Assembly: GCF_001642475.1 (NCBI RefSeq)
Contig: NW_019173955.1
Span: 1 to 64,000 of the forward strand
Direction: 5' to 3'
Source of the DNA: Fonsecaea monophora
Lineage: Eukaryota; Ascomycota; Eurotiomycetes; Chaetothyriales; Herpotrichiellaceae
Length of the DNA stretch: 64,000 nt
A model generated the notes under the pieces. It searched no databases. It saw nothing but the letters and a program-made list of their open reading frames with translations, and had not been told where the DNA came from. This document shows, one piece after another, positions 55,797 through 64,000 of this stretch. Position 1 is the stretch's first letter. Each line of letters opens with the position of its first letter. A program made the translations under genes and the position numbers.

Positions 55797-57404
55797 CTAC
55801 GCCGCCTGGCCGATTGGTTTGAAGTCCCGATAGCCGTCCTGGATCATCGTGTTGACATACTTCAAGTAGTTCACCATGCCGCCCATGTAGTATCTAGAGG
55901 CGATCGGCTTGCCCTCGACGTTGTTGCCGAAGATCCACGACGGGGTTTGAGGGAAGAGAGTTGCATTCGCCAATGCATTACAGTGTTCGACCCATTCGTC
56001 CTCGGCCTCTTGTCGAACCTCAGCAACGGCCTTGCCAGTCGCAAGTCTCATCGCCTCGGTGTGCTGGATGATCTTGGTGTTGATGTCAACGTGTTGTTCG
56101 ATCATGGGCGGCACATTCGTGAACGGTCCTTGAGGTCCGGTGATCATGAACATGTTCGGGAACCCCGATACGTTGAGTCCCAAGTAGGCCCTGGGCCCGT
56201 CGCTCCAATGTTCCTTGAGAGTTTGGCCATTGGCGCCTCGGATGAGGACGCGACTGTAGCTGCCGTCGATGGCGTCGAAGCCGGTGGCAAAAATGAGAAC
56301 ATCCAGATCGTAGTGGCGGGCGGTGGTCATGATCCCGGTCGGGGTGATAGACTGGATAGGTTCCTCCTGCAGATGGACGATGTCGACGTTGTCGCGGTTG
56401 AATTGTTTGTAGTATCCATGGTCGCAAACCGGGCGCCGTGCATAAGCGTCGTGGGGGGTCAACTTCCGAGCCTTTTCGGGGTCCTTGACGATCTGAGCGA
56501 TCTTCTTCCGGATGAAGGCACAAGCGGCTTCGTTGGCTTCTTTGTCGCTCCCAATGTCGGAGAATCCGGCGAACATGAACCTGAACGCGTTTCCCTCTTC
56601 CCAGAGCTTCTCAAACACGGCTTCTCGCTCCGCCGGAGGGACTTGGCTATAGGGGGTGGTGGATTCGGGGATGCCAAAGCAGGTCAACGAGGTCTTTTGG
56701 TCGGCGATGATCTTCTCGTAGTTCTTATTGACCCAGTCTCGGTATTCCGGCGTGACCGGCTTGATCCCGCTGGGCACACTGTACTGGGGATGTCTCTGGA
56801 AACAATAAAGCTGGCCGACTTTGTCCGCTATCTCGGTGATGACTTGCACCCCGGTGGAGCCACAGCCGATGATTCCAACACGTTTGCCCTCCAAATTGAT
56901 GCTGGGGTCCCATGCCGACGTGTGGCATTTCTGGCCCTTGAAGGTGTCCAGACCAGGGATGTCGGGATAGACGGCAACCGACAAGAGACCCAGAGCCGTG
57001 ATCAGATAGCGCGCATGGAAGACTTCTCCGGTGCTCGTTGTGACTCGCCAGTGGTCGGCGTCCCAGTCGGCCGATAGCATTTCCGTGCTCAGCTTCATGT
57101 GCTGCCGGAGGTTGTGCTTTGCGACCACATGCTTCAAATAGGCCAAAATCTCGCTCTGTGAAAGATACGTGTTTTCCCAGGGATAGGTTTGCAGGTCCTC
57201 CTTGTCCCAGGTAAAACGATACAGATAGCTCTCGGTGTCGCTCATCGCGCCGGGATAGCGGTTCCAGTACCAAGTGCCTCCGACGTCGCTGGCTTTGTCG
57301 ACGACGACGGCGTTCATACCCAGGTCTCGCAATCGCTTGAGCTGGTAGATTCCGCCAAAGCCTGCCCCCACGATGAGGGCATCCACGTTGGTTGCGTTTG
57401 CCAT
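55797..57404 (-). CDS. Baeyer-Villiger monooxygenase, type I (cyclohexanone monooxygenase-like)
   Basis: FAD/NADPH enzyme that inserts oxygen next to a ketone to form an ester or lactone. Intronless, 535 residues from MANATNVDALIVG. Seen: first Rossmann motif GAGFGG (residues 13-18), DVGGTWYWNRYPGAMSD, the BVMO fingerprint FKGQKCHTSAWD at 155-166 (FxGxxxHxxxW), second Rossmann motif GCGSTG, and ATGFDAIDG near the C-terminal third. All catalytic motifs are intact. The frame is open upstream to 57599, but the region before the chosen ATG looks like leader. It shares a 744 bp divergent promoter with the permease. Likely handles a ketone made by the SDR or by imine hydrolysis. Confidence 0.95.
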   Translation of the reverse strand: MANATNVDALIVGAGFGGIYQLKRLRDLGMNAVVVDKASDVGGTWYWNRYPGAMSDTESYLYRFTWDKEDLQTYPWENTYLSQSEILAYLKHVVAKHNLRQHMKLSTEMLSADWDADHWRVTTSTGEVFHARYLITALGLLSVAVYPDIPGLDTFKGQKCHTSAWDPSINLEGKRVGIIGCGSTGVQVITEIADKVGQLYCFQRHPQYSVPSGIKPVTPEYRDWVNKNYEKIIADQKTSLTCFGIPESTTPYSQVPPAEREAVFEKLWEEGNAFRFMFAGFSDIGSDKEANEAACAFIRKKIAQIVKDPEKARKLTPHDAYARRPVCDHGYYKQFNRDNVDIVHLQEEPIQSITPTGIMTTARHYDLDVLIFATGFDAIDGSYSRVLIRGANGQTLKEHWSDGPRAYLGLNVSGFPNMFMITGPQGPFTNVPPMIEQHVDINTKIIQHTEAMRLATGKAVAEVRQEAEDEWVEHCNALANATLFPQTPSWIFGNNVEGKPIASRYYMGGMVNYLKYVNTMIQDGYRDFKPIGQAA

Positions 57405-58148
57405 TGCCGCTGATTTTGTGGTTGATCTGACAGAGTCTTCAAGATATAGCTCATTAGAGAGAGGGACTCTGAGGATTGGGACATGGCGCCTTCTTTTGTT
57501 AGGCGCTGACGACGCCAGGTCCTGGAGATCTCTCGCGACGTCGAGTTCTATGTTTACCCTATTAGGAAGTATTTGGTGCGGAAGCTTGGCCTGTCCCAAT
57601 ATGGTAATTTTAACAGGTTATCGAAAATGGCCACAGGACCACATGGCCGGAATCTCAATCTAAGATTTCGTTAGTTAGGGGTCTGGGGTCATGGTCTTGA
57701 TTAATGAAATGCATACAATTCGTCGGATACCCCGTGGGGATCCCTCTCCTATCTGTATCCCCTGATAAGCCGCCTTCACTTGTTACCGGCAGGCCTCGAC
57801 ATTTGGATAGCTTAACGACCTCCGCACGGCTACTATCTCCCCCTTCGGCAACTATAATCCGGTCATCCCAGCAGGCGGAGCAAAGTCAAATCAAACAGCC
57901 CGGCAAAAAGTCACCCTCACTCTCCGAGTCAACTTCAAGGGGGGAAGCGACTCACATAAGAGCATCGAATCCTATCACATCTCGAGGCTGCCATGCACGC
58001 GACCTTCGATTTTGCCAGCACAAGGAGAAAGAAAGGTTGACAACTCTGGTCCTTGGTCCTGGTCCGGCTTGAGCTTCCACATTTTTTTTTTGGATCCGTT
58101 GCTCGCACCCAAAAACAAAACCCCCGGCAAGGGCTTGAAGAATCAGCC
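57405..58148. promoter_or_regulatory. Divergent promoter between BVMO and permease, with CGG-N10-CCG site
   Basis: 744 bp between two outward-facing genes. A CGG-N10-CCG element lies at 57846-57861, one base shorter than the site in the dehydratase/RidA promoter. A poly-T run precedes the permease ATG. Confidence 0.45.
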
Positions 58149-59942
58149 ATGGAGACCCTCACCGTTCAACACGCAGGCAGACAGTCCATTGTGGCGGTGG
58201 ACCGCGACAAATTCTCTGCCGATGCGATCGCCCTTCTCGCGCAGGGCCACGAAGAAGCGATGCCCCGAAATTTTGGCTTCTGGTCCACCCTGTCGTTGGC
58301 TTTTGTCATTACCAACTCCTGGGTCGGATATTCGACCACCTTCGGTGTCTGTCTCGTCACTGGGAATGGTCCCACGGTCATCTTTGGCTTGTTGGTCGCA
58401 ACCATTGTGTGTTCAATCATCACCGCGGGCCTGGCAGAATTGGCGAGTGCTTTCCCGTCCTCCGGCGGCCAGTATCAGTAAGCACCACCGAGACTCCCAT
58501 TTCTGAAACCAGCCCCTCACACAGTACAGCTTTGCCTTCATGGTATCTTCTCCCGCCTATCGTGCCCCCGTGTCCTTCGCAGTAGGTTGGCTCAGTATCT
58601 TTGCGTGGTGGATGGCCACCGCGGCCGCATGCATTGTGTGCGCGCAGATCATCATGTTCCTCGCGGGGTTGTGGCACGACGACTTTGCAGCGGCGCAGTG
58701 GCAGACCTACCTCGTATACCTGGCCGTGCTTGTCATCGCGATATCCTTCGTCATCTTCTTCATGCGCCAAATCCCCAAGGCCGAGATTGTCTTCTTTGGA
58801 ATGACTCTTGTCGGTTTCGTCGTTTTCTTCATCTGCGTGCTTGCGAGAAGCGCACCGAAACAATCGGCAAAGACCGTCTTTACAGATTTCGTCAACATCA
58901 CTGGCTGGACCGACGGATTCGCCTTTATGCTCGGGGCCAGCCAGGCCATGTTCACCTACCTGGCCATCGATGGTGCCACACATGTTGCTGAAGGTACGTG
59001 TTTGGTTTTTTTATCACTTTGGCGCATCATTAAACTCAGGCTGACACCGGGGGCCGGCCCCTTTCAGAAATGCCTAACCCCGGAAAGGGTGTCCCTCGAG
59101 CCATGGGACTGACCATGTTCATTGGCATGATCACCGTCTTTATGTGGACGCTGGCCTTTATGTTCTCCACCAGCGACCTGGAGGCGGTCGCCGCTAGCGG
59201 TGTCCCCATCATCACCGTGTATCAGCAGGCTCTTCGATCCAAAGTAGGCGCCACGGTCTTTGCCGTGTGGCTCCTGACCATCTTCTTCGGTGCATTTGTC
59301 TCGTGTCTGGTTACGTGCGGCAGATTGGTTTGGGCCTTTGCCCGCGACAACGGGTTGCCGTACAGCAAAATCTTTGACAAGATCCATCCGAAGCTCAATG
59401 CGCCCATCAACTCGACCATTCTCACGGGCGTCTTCCTGGCTTGCTATGGCGCAATCTACATCGGCTCCACCAATGCCTTCAACTCCTTCATCTCTCTTTC
59501 GATCCTGGGCATGAACATGACCTACGTCATCCCCCAGGCCATCGTCTTCCTTCGCGGCCGGGACAAGGTCCTGCCCCCGCGACAATTTTCTCTGGGACCG
59601 TGGCTCGGACCCTGCTGCAACGCGTTCTCCTGCGTCTGGGTCTTTTTTGTCGGCATCCTGTTCTGCTTCCCCCTCACTCGCCCAGTCACCAAGGACAACA
59701 TGAACTACCTCAGTGTTGTCCTCTCGGGCCTGTGCCTATTCACCCTCGTTTGCTGGTACGCCGGCAAGAGGAAGACATTTACCGGGCCGAACATTGATTT
59801 GATCGGAATCAACTTGGTCCAGAGCAACGGAAGGCAAGCCCCAGATGACATGAAGGAACAGGCACATGGAAAACTTGCCGCCGACACCGAGTCTACGGCA
59901 CTGCCCGCCCCCGGCACTTCCACCACTGAATCCAACGCTTGA
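58149..59942 (+). CDS. APC-family amino acid/amine permease (GABA/choline permease-like)
   Basis: Plasma-membrane uptake system with about 12 membrane segments, 555 residues. Exons 58149-58477, 58530-58993 and 59068-59942. Seen: WSTLSLAFVITNSWVGYS in TM1, the conserved ELASAFPSSGGQYHFAFM loop (restored by using the acceptor at 58529), GATHVAEEMPNPGKGVPRAMG with the conserved Glu typical of fungal GABA/choline/amine permeases, and LTRPVTKDNMNY near the end. The cytosolic C terminus is hydrophilic (ESTALPAPGTST). It is the probable import step for the nitrogenous substrate of the cluster. Confidence 0.92.
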
Positions 59943-60331
59943 TTGATGCTGGCTGGATCGGCCGATCAAATTACTTCACGGTGTGGAATTTCGATCTGGA
60001 GAGGGGGCGCCTGTGGGTGCTATCACAGCCTCGATTGATCCCGAGTATGCATAGATAGCCGTTATATGTACCTAATTGAGCTTGGAAATGACTGACTCAT
60101 TATTCCCGACGTCCTGTACCTTTTCATCTTACAGATGCGTAGATGAACAACTCTACAGATGGTGCCGAGATGGGTGGGAACCAATTTCATGCGTTCGATT
60201 TATATGGAGCTCAATCCAACCCCAGGCTTGTCTGAAGAGTTGTGTGGGGGTTTGGAAGAAAGAAAAAAAAGACTCTATCTGCTCTTTTATGCACCACTTT
60301 GTTCTTGTCTCCTGTGTCGGACCAAAGAGCT
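59943..60331. other. Convergent intergenic region
   Basis: 389 bp between the permease and the second RidA gene. Nothing recognised. Confidence 0.5.
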
Positions 60332-60899
60332 TCACAACTTGGCCAACTTATCACGACTGATAAAAGCGGTACATTCAATCTCCACATCCGTACCGCGAGC
60401 CAATGCGGCCACGGCGACGGTGGCGCGCGCCGGTCGAGGCTCGGCGAAGAATTTGTTGTAGGCTTCGTTCATGGTTGGCACGTCGTTCATGTTGGTCACG
60501 TAGATGTTGACCTTCAGAATATTTTCCTTGCAGGATCCGGCGGCTTCGAGGACATTCACAAGGTTCGTCAGAGCTTGGATCTAGCCAATACACAATGTTA
60601 GAAGAGTGCGCGCGCGTGCTCTCAGCAAGACTTTCTAGACGGGTGAGGACGACGAGGTGAGGTCAAGAAATGAGAGGGGCTGGCCCTGGTAGAGAGGACG
60701 TGATAAAATAACCGCGGGGAGGGGACGAACGCACCGTTCGGTCACCAATTGTGCCTTGAACAACTGTCATAGTCTTGGGGTCGGTTCCAACCGACCCGGA
60801 GCAGTACACGATGCCATTGTGGACAACCGCCGGGGAGTAGGTAGGGTTGGCTTTCGGAGCTCTGGGGGAGATGACCACTCTCCTCTCAGAAGAAGACAT
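60332..60899 (-). CDS. RidA family imine/enamine deaminase, copy 2
   Basis: Second RidA homologue, 137 residues in two exons (60899-60735, 60580-60332; intron 154 bp). Catalytic markers: Tyr in NPTYSPAVV, Arg in RPARATVAV, Glu in TDVEIECTAF. It differs widely from copy 1, so the pair is not a recent duplication; the two may prefer different imines. The arrangement beside the permease and divergent from the SDR suggests it belongs to the pathway rather than to general housekeeping. Start at MSSSERRVVI is the only suitable ATG. It ends SRDKLAKL, with no obvious targeting signal. Confidence 0.92.
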
Positions 60900-61567
60900 C
60901 TTAAAATGTGGTCACCGGAAGGAATGGCAAGGACTCGCAGTGCTCGATGTCGGAAGGCAGCCTGGATTGTTGGGGGGGCAAAGATGGAAGAAAACTCAAG
61001 ATGCTTGACGGACCGCTTTTAAGAATAGAGGAAGAAAGTCATGTCCATGCGGCGGCGAGACTGTGAGCGTTCCATTTCACCTCTTTAGCTCTGCAATCTT
61101 GAGGTTGTCAGATCTAGATTGAATGCAGCAGCCGCAGTGTGAAGCCGCTGAGCATGGAAGGGTATTCTTGCCTGGCGTCCGCCGACAAATATTGCCTATT
61201 AAGGTAAGGCGTCTGGTAGCCCGTCTTGGGCGTGAGATTCTATCAGTGGCCAATCAGATAGTGGCAGTTGCCTGTACAGTGGGTCCCCAGGCTACATGTT
61301 GCTCTCTCAGGAAGGTTGTAGAGGACCCATGCAGTAAAAGCCCTTAGTCCAGGTTAGAGTTGCTGATTCTGGCAAGTCGCGGGGCTTGGTTGACCCTATT
61401 CCAGCGCTTGAACAGAGTCCGCGAGCCTGGCCGGTCTGTTAGAGAAAGTCCAAGACTCTTTCGGCCTCCCCGCACATCGCTCCTTACATATACAAGAGAT
61501 CCTGGCTGTTGGCAAGATTGGCTCAAGATATTCTGTTGCTACAAACAAATCCATACCAAGTACAATC
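60900..61567. promoter_or_regulatory. Divergent promoter between RidA copy 2 and SDR
   Basis: 668 bp between outward-facing genes. A TACATATACAAG stretch (about 61484-61498) lies some 75 bp before the SDR ATG and may serve as TATA element. Confidence 0.4.
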
Positions 61568-62471
61568 ATGGCTGGTTCGCAATGGGAAGGAAAAGTGGTG
61601 AGTGCGTGAAGATATGTTGCCTTCCGGTCCGCCAAGCGCTGAACGTTCTTGACAGTATGCCATTACTGGCGGAGCCTCTGGCATGGCTCTTGAGATAGCC
61701 CAACAGCTCTCGCGCCGCGGCGCCATTGTTTCTCTGGCCGATGTCAACGAAGATGGCTTGAAGGCAGCTCTTAAAACTCTGGCTGGTGACAAGCACATCT
61801 ATACCGTTGTCGACGTCCGCGACAGTGCCGGTGTCGAACAGTGGATCGAGAAAACCGTCACTCAACTAGGCCGCCTGGACGGTGCCGTCAACTTCGCCGG
61901 TATCTGTGTGTTTAAGAACACAATCGCCCAGGAAACCGACGAGATCTGGAAAAGGACCATGGACATCAACGCGACTGGCGTCTTTAACTGTATCAGATCT
62001 CAGTTGAGAAGAATGAAGAAAGGAGCCAGCATCGTACGTCTAGACATAGTCTGAGCGGCTGCTTCTTCCCTACCGTCGCTGACACTGTTAATAGGTCTCG
62101 GCAGCCAGTGTGGACGGCCAGATCGGCTGGCCCTTGCTCGGCGCGTATTGCGCAAGCAAGCATGCTGTCATCGGCTTGTCCAAGAGTGCGGCGAGGGAGA
62201 ATCCCGACATCAGAGTCAACTGTGTCGCTCCCGGTGAGCAAGAGATTTTCCCCACGTAGTATATGTGCTGACATGATTTTGAACAGGGAACGTCGATACC
62301 GGATTGGTGGACGGTGCTGAAGCCGAATCAAGTGAGGAAATCCAGCGACAGGTCCAGAAACGTTTCGCACAGCCAATTGAGATTGCGAATGTCGTGCTTT
62401 TCCTGTTGAGCGAGGAGGCAAGCTTCGTTACCGGCGCCACCTGGAATGTTGACGGTGGCTGGGTGTGCTGA
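61568..62471 (+). CDS. Short-chain dehydrogenase/reductase
   Basis: Classical SDR of 243 residues, four exons (61568-61597, 61656-62033, 62095-62233, 62287-62471). It interconverts an alcohol and a ketone with NAD(P). Seen: TGGASGMALEIA as cofactor motif (third Gly replaced by Ala), acidic Asp in SLADVNEDG that favours NAD, NFAGICVF in place of NNAG, catalytic Ser in VSAASVDGQ, YCASK catalytic pair, and the C-terminal FVTGATWNVDGGW common to the family. The first exon is 30 bp. In the cluster it could supply the ketone for the BVMO or oxidise a hydroxy acid after ring opening. Confidence 0.92.
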
Positions 62472-62607
62472 TGGTAACATAATCATCAGTTCTGCTTCCT
62501 GTCGGTGGAAGTCAGAGATAGCTGCCCTTGACGCGCGCCGCAAACGCTAGTTGCTTATGAATGTTCCAGAACCTGTGAATACTCTCATCGACGCGGAAGA
62601 CGCGCGG

Positions 62608-64000
62608 TCATCCGAAAAGGGTCTCAAGCTTGCAGTCGATCATCACATCCATCCAATGATTTTGTAGAGTAGATAGGCTATCCGTCGCCTTCTGAGCCAT
62701 GTCTCCCTCCATGTCATTATCAAATCTCTTCCAGACTTCATCCAACAGCTTTTCTGCCCGCTGAAAGATTTCTGAGAGACCCCAGCCCCCGGAAGTTACC
62801 TCCATTCTTTGACGGAGGAAAGAGCGATGTCTCTCGACCGCCTGGCGTCGCATAGCTATCAACGCAAGCTGGTCGTCAAGGGTGAGGATGTCGGCTGCAT
62901 CGGCCGACGAGGATTCAGGGTCGGGAAGTAAGTACCAGACACTACCACAGATGATGAGCACCAGCGTTTGGTGCATATTGGACTCGTGTCTGATGGGAAA
63001 GTCCTCTATCAGGCTCAGAATCACTCTCGCAAGCTCGTGCACCCGGCGCCATTGGTCTTTGAAATCGTCCACAGGTGTGTTCTCGAACGCACGTGTAACA
63101 GAAGTCGATGGGTCTCTTGTTGAAGGACTGGTCACCAACCAAGGGCGATGGGACAGCTCGGGGAAATTTCGGTGCAGCTCCAAGAGACTTGCTAACCTAT
63201 ACATCTGTGCAAAAGATCGCATTTGCTGCAGCACCTCCGGTCGGCTCTCGAGGCCCTGAACAATGTCTGTCGGTGGCAATGTATATTGAAGAGCGCTCAT
63301 TTCCAGAGACGCCGCGCGCTGTAGCACTCGGGACTTTAGTGAGGTGTATGCTTCATCAGTCCCCCATCCAAGGCCTGCCAGTTTGTCAAGAACCCTTCGC
63401 TGACGCAGGCAGATCCCGACCCGAGCCATGATGATGAAGACTGGGGTGCCAATACCGGTGCAATTGTTCGGAACGACCACCTCGGGGTTTTGAGAGAAGG
63501 GCAGGAGGTAATCGACCGCATCAAGTGGCTGGTCAATCACAAAGGCCAACAAAGCTTCCCAGTAGGCCATACTGCCAACCAGAAAAGACTGCTCCGGGTC
63601 GAGCTTCATTCGTGGCACCGAGTCATGCTGCACCCAATTTTCGATAGTTGTAAGCCAGTATTCAAACAACTTTCGTGCGCCGAGGAGGTGAGGAACCCCA
63701 ATGTCAGTTGAGTCGAGCCATGGCTGAGAGAGGAATCAGCATAACCTTGCCATATATTGAGTGTGTCGGAGGTATGGAGAGCTGCTCCAAGGCCGAGGTC
63801 GATACCCATCTTAGAGACAAAAGCAAGGGGGTGGAACCTACAGAAGAGTTTCCGAGTAGAATGGATGCCAAAAGAGCCTCTTGAAGCTGATCCTTCAGGC
63901 CTGCTCCTGCCGTCGGATTGGACTGGACCGTGTCGTTCATGGTAGACATTCGCGAGTCGAGAGCGGTTACAGCGTCAGACAGGTTCTTGACCGCAATAGA
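62608..64000 (-). CDS. Fungal transcription factor (Fungal_trans_2-like), N terminus outside the window
   Basis: Regulator-like protein cut by the window edge; the frame is still open at 64000. The last exon (about 63740-62608) is nearly complete and reads DSTDIGVPHLLGARKLFEYW, then MAYWEALLAFVIDQPLD and ICLRQRRVLDKL, ending in CKLETLFG. This is the layout of the C-terminal domain of Fungal_trans_2/DUF3468 regulators. An upstream exon (64000 to about 63860) encodes DQLQEALLASILLG. Introns between 63860 and 63735 are uncertain; at least one is needed. The DNA-binding domain is not in the window. Its position closing the cluster makes it a second candidate regulator. Confidence 0.78.

Noticed and set aside
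37399..64000. Biosynthetic (secondary metabolite) cluster interpretation
   Set aside because: No PKS, NRPS, terpene synthase, DMAT synthase or other scaffold-building enzyme is present. The enzymes are uptake, oxidation and deamination types.

Overview
The window is nuclear DNA of a filamentous ascomycete (Pezizomycotina). Nearly every gene carries short GT-AG introns of about 50-160 bp, and the contents include a Zn2Cys6 transcription factor, a CFEM/GPI cell-wall protein, a group X hybrid histidine kinase, Prp4 kinase and Tma7. The mix resembles a Eurotiomycete or black-yeast (Chaetothyriales-like) genome, but that placement is an inference. No rRNA, recognisable tRNA, CRISPR array or intact transposon was seen. 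Exon boundaries are my own reading from splice signals, frame continuity and family conservation.

Left half (1-37 kb), core and cell-surface genes: GH2 beta-mannosidase (544-3693), a GFA-fold zinc protein (4239-5285, minus), a 22-exon FAD flavoprotein (6931-9501), Prp4 kinase (10597-12909, minus), a small cupin (14053-14451), a decayed transporter-like relic (about 14600-15000), Tma7 (16044-16362), a conserved fungal protein of unknown function (17096-18269), two secreted proteins (19039-19677 minus; 21404-22400), a 2443-residue hybrid histidine kinase (23457-30919), a CFEM/GPI protein (32175-34477) and a 5-formyl-THF cyclo-ligase-like protein (35366-36148). A long compound (GT)n/(CT)n microsatellite follows at 36.5 kb.

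Right half (37.4-64 kb), a tight run of catabolic genes with a transcription factor at each end: Zn2Cys6 regulator, MFS exporter/importer, cytochrome P450, methylmalonate-semialdehyde dehydrogenase-type ALDH, VOC/glyoxalase protein, serine/threonine dehydratase, RidA, DAO-type amine/amino-acid oxidase, a second aldehyde dehydrogenase, Baeyer-Villiger monooxygenase, APC amino-acid/amine permease, a second RidA, SDR, and a second regulator cut by the window edge.

Reading these together, I infer an inducible pathway for taking up and degrading a nitrogen-containing, probably alicyclic or branched substrate. The permease imports it and the P450 hydroxylates it. The flavin oxidase and the dehydratase form imines or enamines, which the two RidA proteins hydrolyse. 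SDR and BVMO turn alcohol or ketone into an ester or lactone, and the two ALDHs take aldehydes to acids or acyl-CoA. No lactone hydrolase or esterase was seen inside the window. This cluster is the best candidate for an undescribed system here; its substrate is unknown.
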